Shown here: piece by piece, positions 45,410-55,620 of the stretch
How positions within the stretch are numbered: the stretch's first letter is position 1
How the letters are laid out: each line of letters starts with the position of its first letter
NCBI GenBank assembly: GCA_034509755.1
Contig: CM067559.1
Location: 15,234,501-15,298,500 of the forward strand
Length of the DNA: 64,000 bases
From: Anisodus tanguticus
Taxonomy: Eukaryota; Streptophyta; Magnoliopsida; Solanales; Solanaceae
Direction: 5' to 3'
Made by a program: the position numbers and the translations under genes
The notes under the pieces: model-generated
Told to the model about the DNA's origin: nothing
The model's input: only the letters and a program-made list of their open reading frames with translations
Database searches by the model: none

Positions 45410-46981
45410 TGTAGGGTTTTGTTGGATTCAAAATACATAAGTAGGCACAATGGAAGTTTAAAATTTTGTTTTACTTACCCCAACAATTTCTTCTGGTATG
45501 GTTATATGACAATCAAAACCTGTAACATAAAATATGAACACTTACAAGTTGTATTATCTAGAGTCTTTACTTATGGAGTACACGCGACTGTCCCTTCGAC
45601 TGCAAGCATTATGCTATGGTGTATTCCTCTGTCTAGAAAGCCAGAAAATCTTGGTAGAGGGTTGAGAGAGTTTTGTCGTACACTCTAAGTCTAGAATTAG
45701 TTTTTAGGTGAAGTGTTTAATAAACAATGGGGAGTGCTGTAGTTATAGTTGAAAATTAGGTCAGAAAAATATTGTAGGGTTAGGCTTAAGCCTGGCCCAA
45801 AACTCGAGGTGCAGTGGGCCAGTCCGACTGGGCTCACTGCCGGTTCGGCGCCTCGGCGCCTTACGTAAAATTCAATTTCCCGTTTTCATTTAATATATAT
45901 ATATTTAGCACATTAAATCCAAAATCCAATTTTGATTTAATTAAATAATTTCCATCTAATAGAAATTATCCCATAGTTATTATCAATTTAAATATCTCGA
46001 TTCCAAATTGAATATTTAATACTTTCTCAATACACCCTTAGATCGAAGATACAATCGACATAGTGTGACCCTATAGTGCTTCATAGATCGACACTAATCC
46101 AATTAAGGTCCATACAGAACTCCTAGACTGCGTCGTACGACGAACTCAATATACGAAGTACGTTTACATGAATCCAACAAACATAACCTTTATGTGAGAT
46201 GATAAATTCCTTTCATTCGCGACACACTCGATCAAGCTTAAGATTTGCCATGTGTCTATCCAAATGGCTTGATCACTTTATCTCATCTATATTAGTCGAC
46301 AACTAGATCATATTCTAAATATGTCTCTTGCATTGGCCAATGACTTGGTCGACCTAATATCACCGAGAATTTGAGTGCTCTCTCGAATATCCAATCGAGA
46401 AATGAATCATATTCTTGGCTCAACTACCACGTTAATTTACATCATAATGCACCCAACACAAGCCGTATCTTATCATATAATGAGTTTAAGCTTAGGACAG
46501 GGTCAAAGTACATAACTCTGTAAACAAGGTGCGTATTGACCTCAAGTCAAATGACCTTCATCTTTCACACGCTGATAACACTTTAGACATGTATAACAAA
46601 TAGTTTATCAGCAGGGTATACCAATACTTTCCAAAAGTATCCATGTGCCCATCACTAGTAACCATTACTAGTAGCAGGTGAGACATACTACATTATCTAA
46701 GAATGTGACGCAGGCCACATGTCGACTTATAACATATCATCGATATCCCATTCTCGATGATCATTAGTCGAGGCTATTTTAGAGTTACGCTCTATCATTA
46801 ATATCTCACTCTATTAATGACAACGTAAGCTCAAGGGATGCACATTAATGAATAATTACAAACAATCAAATAGTAATTCAATAATTGCAAATGCCATAAA
46901 TATTAATCTTATTAATAATACGAATGTGTTCAAGTACATTTGTCCCTAATAATAATTGTCTCTAGGACATACATACTTTCA
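45410..46981 (-). repeat. 5' LTR (right) of copia B
   Basis: The 1572-bp LTR is closely similar to the left LTR, with scattered substitutions and an extra AATAATAATTG stretch near 46948. It should contain the element's promoter. Confidence 0.93.
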
Positions 46982-47152
46982 ACAATAGCATGATAAACTA
47001 CTTAAATACCCTTATCTAAGGTTAGTTCTTTATATTAAAAAAGCCATATTTCCATTTATACTTAAAATGCATAAGGGAACGCTTGATCTAGTTCATTATA
47101 TGTTGAAGCAGAAGTAAGACCAATATACCATACAAATTCTAAAAACATACTT

Positions 47153-47217
47153 TGTCTGTCAGAAGATCATAAACTTCAGCAAGAGCAACTCCTCTCGTTG
47201 ATGTGTTGCGCAACACT
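47153..47217 (-). other. Candidate small coding exon of an unidentified gene
   Basis: The minus strand between a CCTGCAG acceptor-like site and a GTATGT donor-like site is open and reads LRNTSTRGVALAEVYDLLTD. The sequence looks protein-like and is bounded by splice signals, but I cannot name the family, and neighbouring exons are not evident. The flanks are insertions (copia B to the left, a hAT element to the right). Confidence 0.3.
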
Positions 47218-47520
47218 GCAGGCGAAGTGAGAATGTGGTGTTCTCATACTTGCAACTTTTCTGAAAGGATCAAATTGGAAAACTTCATTTGTCACCAAGG
47301 ACTCTTTGAGAAAATACCGGATCACGTGCTCCATATGTGCCGCCAATCAGAAAAAATGTATTCAATACACAGGCACATGAGAAACCAAGAATACCATGGT
47401 ATTATTGCTAGACATCTCAATGCCAAATCATCTGGTATTAACGATTGATCAATTTACCTCATAAATGAATCAGAGTATGAAATAGAATGCGGATGCAGAG
47501 TTCAATATTTGAAATGGGAC
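47218..47520. other. Unassigned stretch between copia B and hAT
   Basis: An 81-codon plus frame (47203-47448) shows no recognisable motif and overlaps the minus-strand candidate exon. No repeat is recognised. Confidence 0.35.
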
Positions 47521-47759
47521 ATCAGAAGTAGGGATCGCAGGTGGGTACAATTTTGCGGATTCCGCATCGCATCCGTCCCAGTTGGGGCGGGTATGAGTAT
47601 AACTTTGGCGGATTGTAGGCGGGTATGGGTATTGAAAATGTACCCGCCACCCCGTGGCGGGTAGGTGGTAAATTTACAGTTATACCCGCCTCATACCCGC
47701 CTCCCCCGCCCCGCATCCAACCGCCCGCCTACCCACCTCATAAGCCCAATAATAGTTAT

Positions 47760-48452
47760 AGCAGTCCTTAAGCCCAATGCCAATAATAAGTGAGTAGGCA
47801 AAACCCTACTCACTTACACTTAATCCTTACTCAAGTTCAGCAGCCTTCACTCTTCGATCTTCACGCGTCCCTCTCTCGTTCACTCTTTAGTCTCTGCCGA
47901 CTGCCATCTCTCCTCCCTCTCTCGTTCTCCGTCACGCCGCCATCAGCCTTCACGCCTCCCTGTCGCTGAGACCCTGACAACATGTATTGATTAAAAGGAC
48001 CTACTACTCTGAGAACAAAATGTTTGATTTTGTTTTCATTTGTGATAAAATTTAGAAAAACATTTTTGGTTTACAAACTATATGTTCTGGTTTTATAACT
48101 GTGAACCAAATCAACTACTCTAAGATGATTGATTTTTAAACTGAACATGCCTTTGGGTTCTTTTAAGAACACAAATAATCAATTATGTTTTGGTAGTTAT
48201 TTTCAGAGGAAAAAAAATCATATTTTGTTAAAACCAGCGTGTTTAGGGCCTAAGTGATAGTTGTATTATTATCTAATAATATTTAGTATGGTGCTTTGGC
48301 CATGCCTAACTTTTTAAAAATGTAATTGAATTTTGTGATGTTTTCTTCTAAACGACACCTATCACTAATTACTGACTGGAAAAACACACCATCGAAATGT
48401 AAATACAAAAGCGCACCCATCACTAATTGTTGTTTTAAGTGCTCGAGATAAT
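47760..48452. other. Non-coding left interior of the hAT element
   Basis: Begins with a pyrimidine-rich leader-like stretch (CTCTCTCGTTCACTC) that could be the original transposase 5' UTR. The rest is AT-rich and of unknown origin, probably left by deletion of the N-terminal coding part. Confidence 0.4.
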
Positions 48453-49393
48453 TTGTACAAATATCCACCACTTAGTGAAGATTGGGATAAGGTTGTGAAA
48501 ATATGTGAACTATTGAAAGTGATTAATGATATTACACATCAATTTTCTGCCTCGACGTATCCTACTGCCAATATTTATTTCCCTAGAATTTGTGAGATTA
48601 GAATCTTATTAACCAACGGGTTGTCCTCACCTACCATTTATATAGGAAAAATTGTCGAGGTAACGCTAGAGAAATACAATAAGTATTGGTTAGATGTTAA
48701 TGGTCTTATGGGCGTGTCAACTATACTTGATCCTAGGTTCAAGATGGCTCTCATTCGGTTTTACTTTGCTAAAATTTATGATGCGCTTGATGTTGATGTA
48801 AAAAGGATTTATGATTTTCTAAAGGAATTGGTGGATGAGTATGAGTACAAAAATGGTAATAATCCAGCTAGTAGTAGCCACGTGTCTTCAACTGATGTTA
48901 CAAGTAGTATGGGAATGGGGTACATGCAAGAGTTTGCACAATTTGTGTCACAAGACAATAATAACGTTGGACTAAAATCTGATTTGGAGAAGTACTTGGA
49001 AGCTGAAACTATACCACTTGTGGATGATTTCAATATTCTTAATTGGTGGAAAACAAATGGAAATAATTATCCCGTTCTCCAACAAATAGCAAGGGATATA
49101 TTGAGCATTCCAGTTTCTACCGTCCCATCGGAATCCGCATTTAGCACTAGTGGACGTGTACTTGACCCTTATCGTAGTCGACTTCTTCCGAAAATGGTGG
49201 AGGCATTGGTGTGTGCTCAAAACTGGATTTGGGCGGATATTAAAGGTAACATTAATTTGATTAAATTATTTATATTGTATTAAATTGAAGTTAGACTCTA
49301 ATTACTTTGAGTATACATTATGCAGGTGGTGGTGATGTTAAGGAGATGAAAATATGTGATCTTGAGGAATATGATACTCAAGTCCTCTGTTGA
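48453..49393 (+). pseudogene. hAT transposase C-terminal part (Ricesleeper/Daysleeper type), spliced
   Basis: The open frame from about 48453 encodes CELLKVINDITHQFSASTYP, GVSTILDPRFKMALIRFYF (the DUF4413-type region), then DFNILNWWKTNGNNYPVLQQ and IPVSTVPSESAFSTSGRVLD, the hAT dimerisation domain. A GT-AG intron (49246-49325) joins it to a final 22-codon exon ending TGA at 49391-49393. No BED finger or catalytic N-terminal part is found upstream within the element. The C-terminal portion is well preserved, which is notable for a truncated copy. Confidence 0.85.
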
Positions 49394-49886
49394 ATAATGA
49401 ATTACCTGAAATATCTCATTGTACACGGGGGTCCTTGGAGAGCAAGGGTTGGGTTTATTCAGCACATTGTTCTTTCAAGATGTTCTCAAATGAAGAAGCA
49501 TGTATTTATTTAAGTATTTATGGAGACATTAGTATTTTTTATGTTGTTTGTCGTGTTTATATAATGTACTAATTTAATTTATAAGACTATTTTATTTTGT
49601 GTTTGATCACTATTTTGTATTGATCACTAGTTGATCACAAATAAATTGATTACAAAATATGGCTGGCGGGTACATGCGGGTATTGGCGGGTGGCGGGTGG
49701 CGGATATCCACTTGGATGGTGGAGTGAGTGTGGATTTAGGAATATACCCGCCTAGGCGGGTATGAATGTTGAAATTGTACCCGCCATGGGTGGCGGGTAG
49801 GTGACATATATAAAATTTTCTGACGGGTACGGGTGCGGAGAGGGCACCCGCATCCGCCCCACCCAATTGCCATCCCTAATCAGAAC

Positions 49887-50075
49887 ATGAGATGTACAGT
49901 GTTTTTTTAGTACATACAATGTCGTTAGCATTGGGTCCCATGTAAGAATTAGCATTTAACATAATTTCACAAGAAAGTCTACAAGGTGAAGGGGTCACTT
50001 TTGGGCTTAGAGAACTCGTAACGAGGGGCACAATAGAGGAAAATGAACAGAAATAAAGTACTGCAGCCCAAAGTG
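49887..50075. other. Unassigned spacer
   Basis: Nothing recognised between the two hAT elements. Confidence 0.35.
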
Positions 50076-50083
50076 CTACACAC

Positions 50084-50834
50084 TAGAGGTGTGCATAAAT
50101 CGATTTAACCGAACCAATAAAAAATCTATTGGATTATTGGTATTGAGTTATTGGGTTAACAATTTTTTATTTTTTGAGGAGGGGATTACAACAAGGTGAA
50201 AGTTCAGGTAACCAACCAACTAAGCTACTAAATCCCTACAATTGGGTTAACATTTTGTAAACGGTTTTGTAGATATTTTTATTGGGTTATCGGTTTAGTT
50301 TTCGGTTTTAAGGATTTAGTTAATGGTTAAACCGATAACCCAATAAGCTTATATTAAAATTATCTTTTTATCTCTAATTATAATATAGTAATTTTAAATT
50401 TTAAATTTTAATTTTTAAATACAAACTCTATTTCTAAATTCTTATTGCAGGCACACTTATTTTCTCACTGCTCAATGCGCTTATCATTTGTACTTTCACT
50501 GTTTAGACTGCATTAACCAATTTGAAAGTTCATTATCATTTGATGATTGATTGCTATAGTGCCTTTTATAACTTTAGTACTGTAATTTGTGTATACTCTT
50601 ATGCATGAAAGCAATGTATATATGAACAAATGAAAACTACAAGGGAAAGCAAAAAAAAAGTTAATGAAGCATTTTCTTATTGGCTAAACCAAAAACCTAA
50701 CCGTTAAGGACCAAAAGTTGATAAACCGAAAATCAAAAATGAATATCTTATTAGTTTGGTTATCGGTTTAGAGTATTTATAAAGCGAACCGATAATACAC
50801 AAAATCAAACCGAACCAATCGATAAGCACCCATA
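50084..50834. mobile_element. hAT-type MITE with AACCGATAACC-rich ends
   Basis: The 751-bp element begins TAGAGGTGTGCATAAATCG and ends CGATAAGCACCCATA. It is flanked by a perfect 8-bp duplication CTACACAC (50076-50083 and 50835-50842). Subterminal regions repeat motifs such as TTATTGGGTTAAC, AACCGATAACC and GGTTATCGGTTTA. No transposase coding sequence is present. Confidence 0.87.
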
Positions 50835-50842
50835 CTACACAC

Positions 50843-51206
50843 AACAATTTCTCCTTAAATTGAAATAATGGAAGAAGAAAGAAGTGACTGAAAAACACAC
50901 ACACAAAAAGAATAACAGATGAGAAGAGAATGATGGGTTATACCAAAAAGGATCTCCATGATTTGAGCTACTTCAAGCCAACAATTTATCTTGAAGAAAC
51001 AATTGTTGATTTTTGTAATATATGATCTTTGATTTCACTCCAATAGCTTCTACTGTCCCACAAAAGCATAAATTTTTTAGGATAACTTTTTTTGCTTACA
51101 CCCTGAACACAATAAATAAGTAATAAATCCACTTATTTTTTCAGAAAACATTTTCCTTCATTACCAAACACACCTTTAAAGTCAAATAATAAAGCACCCA
51201 ATTTGT
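50843..51206. other. Unassigned stretch with a possible minus-strand exon
   Basis: On the minus strand at about 50990-50945 a short open segment CWLEVAQIMEILF lies between a TTTCTTCAAG acceptor-like and a GTATAA donor-like site. It may be an exon of the same unknown gene as 47153-47217, but this is weak. The rest is AT-rich. Confidence 0.25.
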
Positions 51207-51448
51207 CCCCCGGGGCATAGTTGAATGACAAATGAGGTGAACTTAAAATCCAGCTGGAGGCCTGCAGCGTGGGTTCGAATCCTGGTGAGAGCACTTTATT
51301 CTCTTCTAGGATAGGACCTTGTAGGTGATATCAGTTGCTCAATTCTCAAACCCTGATCATTCAAGCACATCCCGCAATTTACTGGTAGTAGTGTTGAGGG
51401 ACTGGTACTATTATCTCCAGAAATAGTCTGGCGTAAGCCAAGAAGCTG
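51207..51448 (+). mobile_element. Probable tRNA-derived SINE (SolS-like)
   Basis: The head GGGGCATAGTTGAATGACAA resembles a tRNA-derived box A region, and GGTTCGAATCC at 51272-51282 is a good box B, the two internal RNA polymerase III promoter boxes. The tail AGTCTGGCGTAAGCCAAGAA-GCTG resembles the 3' end of Solanaceae SolS SINEs. Ends and target duplication are not clear. Confidence 0.6.
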
Positions 51449-51694
51449 AACAAAGACAACACCATAACATAATTTTCGTTATCATGCACAAAGACAACAC
51501 CATAACATAAAGACCCACAACAGATAAATGACAATCAATCAATCAAATGAATTTAAGATATTTCTTTATTTGACCCAATAGGTGTAAAACCCATTTTAAC
51601 AATCTTCGCCAGACTATCCTTTACTATAACAATCAATATTGGTAGGGAAAAATCAGAGCTAAAAAACAAATACAAAGTGGTGTTGGGATACCAT
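51449..51694. other. Unassigned stretch, possibly internal copia sequence
   Basis: Contains CCATAACATAATTTTCG-type local duplication (ACAACACCATAACATAA at about 51456 and 51489). The GGGATACCAT next to 51694 could be a diverged primer-binding site (TGGTATCCC on the minus strand) of the LTR that follows. Confidence 0.35.
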
Positions 51695-52648
51695 TGTTGT
51701 AGGGAACGGGAAGTAAGTAACTATTACAATAGCAAGAAAGGATAAACTAAATATTACAATAAACTGGAAATCAAGAACTTAACCGATTGCTTGTGTGATT
51801 TGCTGAGTCGAGTGATGACACTCTTTCTTTAAGACAAGATTGCCCCGTATATCTCCTTTTACGTTATTAGGCAATAGTCTCCCAAGATACAACAACAACT
51901 TAACAATTGAGCAAAGGAAACTCAAGTGTTACTCTTGAAGAACTTTGAGTATAGTAACTTTGCTAGAGAGGAAGAAGATGAATTCAGAAAATATGGAGTA
52001 TTTTCTAAGTGTTGAGTGTGTGTTCAATTGAGCCAAAGGCCTCAATTTATAGTGTAAGTAGAAGACCCCTCAACTAGCCAACTAATGGCCTTCAATAGCC
52101 ATGTAATGGCACTTGATTGAGGGGTTACATTCAGCCAAATAATGGCTGAATTCATGTGCCAAGTAATGGAGAATCAATGCTCCAAAACCAGGTAAAAGGT
52201 AAGATTTTTCCAACATCCCGTCGCAGCTTTCTGCCTTTGAAGCGCCGCAACTCTGTGACTTAGCGCCGCGGCTCTAGTGACTGCCCAACCAATTAGCGCC
52301 GTGGCATTGCCTGGGAGGTGCCGCAGCGCTCCGGCGCCACGGCCCTTCGCGGCTCCGCAGCGATTTCCGACACGTTTCATCTTACACTTCGTACACTTCT
52401 TTCTTCTTTTACCAACGTGGAATACTTTATCATTTGGCTAATAACACTTTTTGTATGGTCTTCACTTACTTTTGCTCGGGAAATAGCATGAAATGTGGGG
52501 TACTAAAGGTTGAAATAATTTGGGTTATGACCAAAAGAATATCTGTCTAGTTTATATATAGTGCCTCACTTAATTTTCCTGGAGAAATGTTGAAGTAATT
52601 TTGATGCTGAACCAAATAATCCATTTCTGGTCTCTTATTTTGGCAACA
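51695..52648 (-). repeat. Probable copia-type LTR (solo or truncated element)
   Basis: Starts TGTTGTAGGGAACGG and ends TTTTGGCAACA, so the termini are TGTTG...CAACA. A TGGTATCCC-like primer site adjoins the left end on the minus strand. No matching partner LTR is in the window and no 5-bp duplication is found. It contains the GC-rich GCGCCGCGGC cluster at 52205-52370. Confidence 0.5.
52205..52370. repeat. GC-rich GCGCCGCGGC repeat cluster
   Basis: TTAGCGCCGCGGCTCTAGTG, ATTAGCGCCGTGGC, GGTGCCGCAGCGCTCC and GGCGCCACGGCCC recur within 165 bases. The motif and its ATTAG prefix resemble the copia B leader repeats at 44740-45050. Confidence 0.7.
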
Positions 52649-52652
52649 ATTG

Positions 52653-52863
52653 TGTTAGATATTATGGAAATAATCCATTATTATTTCCATAATATCAAAT
52701 CAAATATTGTATAATTAAATCAAATATTATATAATTAGGCTGTAAAGATTATTAGCATATTCTTAGGATATTCTACCTTAATAGTAGTCTAGATTGATTC
52801 TTGTATGGATGTATGTATGCTGTATTCTTGGAATGAAATAAAATATGGAAAATATTTTCTTCA
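52653..52863 (+). repeat. 5' LTR of copia C
   Basis: 211 bp, TG...CA ends, with a short internal inverted repeat GGAAATAATCCATTATTATT-TCC near its start. Adjoins TGGTATCAAGAGCC. Confidence 0.75.
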
Positions 52864-52877
52864 TGGTATCAAGAGCC
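52864..52877 (+). promoter_or_regulatory. Primer-binding site of copia C
   Basis: TGGTATCAAGAGCC directly follows the LTR. It is the TGGTATCAGAGCC tRNA-Met site with one inserted base, a variant common in this copia group. Confidence 0.75.
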
Positions 52878-53005
52878 ACAAAATAACCCCCAAAATTTCT
52901 CTCTACTTGGCCAACCCCATCCCCCCTAAACCGAAACCCTACCGGTTTTGGCCAAAAACCCTAAGCCGAAACCCTATTTTTTTCAGCCAACCCCTCCTTC
53001 CTCAA

Positions 53006-54995
53006 TGTAACACCCCATACATTCGGGCGATGGTTTGAGCAGCTAGACGTATGAAAGTAGACCCGAGCCCCGAAGAATTTGTGTTACATTCAAGCATGTA
53101 AATAAAGGGCTCATCGTATAAGAAGATGAAGTCCCGAAATAATTAAGGACTTAACAAGTATGACAATGGTGAATGAAAATAATAGTTGTATGTCCCAAAA
53201 GAGGTTATGGACTAGTGCTATATCGCATGATTATGAAATTGAGTAAATGAAGGTTTTATAAGTCATTAAGATTTAAGTGAATTGAGATCAAGATATTAGT
53301 TATATGACTAATTATTTAATTTTAAATGATAGTTGAAAATAAAAGAACTAATTAAGGACTTAATTAGTAGCAGGGGACAAGTGTATTGTGGACATTTCCA
53401 CGTGGCAAAAGAGCAACGCAACAACATTACAATGTATATGATATTTGGTGGCATATCTTGGATAAGAATGTATTATAGATAGGCATTGAATAATGTGGGC
53501 CTATAAGAATGAGTATGATTGAGAACCCACTTTAATGAGATAATTCTCTTGAACTATATATGCTGCAATTAACAACTCTTCATGGAGAAAATTAGCTAAA
53601 GTTCTCACGGTATAAAATATGCAGCAACGTTTTCCACAATATGAAGCAATAGGTAGCCATCTCTTTTGGGATTAATTCATACGCAATAAGTAATAATGGA
53701 GCAGCACCATATTTCCTTTTAAGCGGAGTAAAGATTTCTTCGTAGTGAAGTAAGGTGATAGAAGAGGGTTTCTTGAAAAATAAGATTGGGGTGCCTCACG
53801 AGCTGCTTTAGTTGGATTGTGGATACAAAATGGCTAAGGTATGTTAAGGCAAATCATTTCATCTTTTGGCATGTTCCGTGTAACGAAACGCAAACGTAAT
53901 ATTGTCCCATAAATGATTCTACTCCTAGTAGTTAAGAATATTCATGTTATTCATTCCTGTTGTCAAAGCATGCCTAAATATGTTCCTAAGTCCCAATTGA
54001 GATATATGAAAAAGATGTTAGTATTCATAATGTTAATTGGAAGCGAAGCGACATTACATTACTCCGACAAATTTATAGTGTCTTATTTTCATATCATTCA
54101 TGTATTATAGTCATGTACATACCTTGACCTCAAAGGTGTTATATACTCTACTATATGTATGCATTATATATGTATGGGGAATGGAGAAAGGGATACGGCG
54201 TTATATACGCACACCACCTGCAGTTGGTACAGATATACACGATAATGATTATGCCCATAGAGGCCAATATGATATGATGAGATGCTAACAAAGGCTTGAT
54301 GGCATTGTATACACATATGTATATGAATGACCGCATTTTCATTGTGCATGGCATTTAGGCATATTATGGCCCTCAGAGACATTCTACACAAATATGATTC
54401 TTATGCATATTATGGCCCTCAGAGGCATTCAGTACAGGTTGGTTGTTTCTTGTCTCATGTTACTTTCAGGTCTTTATTATGCTATTTTTCGTGCCTGACA
54501 TACTCGGTACATCAGTCGTACTGACGTCCTTTTTGTCAGGGGACGCTGCGTTTCATGCCCGTAGGCTCAGGTAGACAGGGCGACGATCTGTACTAGTAGG
54601 TTGCTGGTCCAGCTGATATTTCAACTTTTGTTTTGTTCCAGAGTTGCAGTCTAGTCATGGTACGATATTTTGGTTATGCTTTGGGGTATGGCGGGGCCCT
54701 GTCCCGACCTCATAATAATACGTACTCTTTAGAGGCTTGTAGACAGTTGTCTTGTGTATGGTGGTCGTGTATGGCCTGTCGGCCTTGGTATGTATATGTA
54801 TATAGGTTGGGTCCTTCTGATTACAGGTCTTACATAATTCTTTCCCAGTTTACTATTCCCATATGTCAACAAGGTATCTTATGGCGACCCTTATGGACCA
54901 TGAGAAATTACGGTTATATGCTAAATATATGATTAATGGTACTCGGCAAGTAAGGTCCGGGTGCCCGTCATGACCCTCCGATTTGGGTTGTGACA
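53006..54995 (+). repeat. 5' LTR of the gypsy in copia C
   Basis: 1990 bp, collinear with 59130-60809 plus 62732-63036. Contains the ATTCGGGCGATGG start, the GGTACATCAGTCGTACTGAC block at 54507-54526 and a TTTGGGTTGTGACA end. Confidence 0.93.
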
Positions 54996-54999
54996 AATT

Positions 55000-55011
55000 T
55001 GGTATCAGAGC
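55000..55011 (+). promoter_or_regulatory. Primer-binding site of the gypsy in copia C
   Basis: TGGTATCAGAGC lies four bases inside the 5' LTR, complementary to initiator tRNA-Met. Confidence 0.9.
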
Positions 55012-55209
55012 AGGTCTGTCCTAGGGAGTGTACAAGCCGTGTCTAGTAGAGTCTTATTTATGTGTGAGTTGTGCACCACACTTATATACATGAGGCTGCA
55101 TGGCATTTAGGATGATGGTTACATTTCTTCTTGATCTAGAATTGTGCTATAGAGCTGAATTGTAAGAATTCTCTTTGTAAACCTTATCGTGTTTATGATT
55201 ACAACAATG

Positions 55210-55620
55210 CTTTTTTCCAATAGGGCTATGATTAGCAGGGAGATTGAGGTTGGATTGAGTGTAAATGCGAGTAGTATGCTCTATATTGAGACAAATCCGT
55301 CAGAGAATATGAGTAAGTTGTTTTCCCAGGCATGACTTCATCCTAGAGCATCCGATAGAGATAGGCCCCTTGAAGTGTTAGAGAGCTCATAACCTAGGGA
55401 GTTTATTAGTCAGGGATCGCTTATATTTAAAGGATTCAAAGATGCCAATATCTTCGGGTCAAAGTTGTAAAGGTCGAGTGAGACCGCCCCGACCATCTTG
55501 TAGTCAGTGTGGTCGAGCGCATGCTGGATTATGTTGCAAAGGTACATACAGGTTGGTTTAGTGTGGCAGCTATGGCCACAACGTTCTGAAGTGTCTCAAG
55601 TTGATACGCAAAGGTAAGGA
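55210..55620 (+). pseudogene. gag remnant with zinc knuckle
   Basis: Decayed frames; near 55495-55600 pieces read QCGRAHAG and CGSYGHNVLKC, a degraded CCHC pair of a gypsy Gag. No continuous coding frame remains. Confidence 0.5.

Larger units (their letters stand above)
38080..46981 (-). mobile_element. Ty1/copia retrotransposon B, complete but inactivated
   Basis: The 8902-bp element is on the minus strand, with two long LTRs (TGTAGGG...TTTCA), a primer site, gag-protease-integrase-RT-RNase H in copia order and a polypurine tract. It has a perfect 5-bp target duplication ACAAT (38075-38079 and 46982-46986). Stops and shifts are few compared with the other elements, so it is among the younger insertions. 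Confidence 0.95.
47529..49878 (+). mobile_element. hAT element with transposase remains, GGCGGGTA-rich ends
   Basis: The ends TAGGGATCGCAGGTGGGTA and CAATTGCCATCCCTA form an imperfect inverted repeat of the TAGGGATGGCAA type. Flanking 8-bp repeats ATCAGAAG (47521-47528) and ATCAGAAC (49879-49886) agree at 7 of 8 positions. Subterminal regions are reiterated GGCGGGTATG and TACCCGCC motifs. The interior encodes the C-terminal part of a hAT transposase; the N-terminal half is missing, so it is a deletion derivative of 2350 bp. Confidence 0.9.

Noticed and set aside
54100..54932. Several short ORFs repeated near 60230-60520 as a duplicated gene family
   Set aside because: They lie at equivalent places in the two LTRs of one gypsy element and are LTR sequence.
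2500..55011. TGGTATCAGAGC matches as tRNA-Met genes
   Set aside because: Only the 12-13 bases complementary to the tRNA 3' end are present, always beside an LTR or viral leader; they are primer-binding sites.
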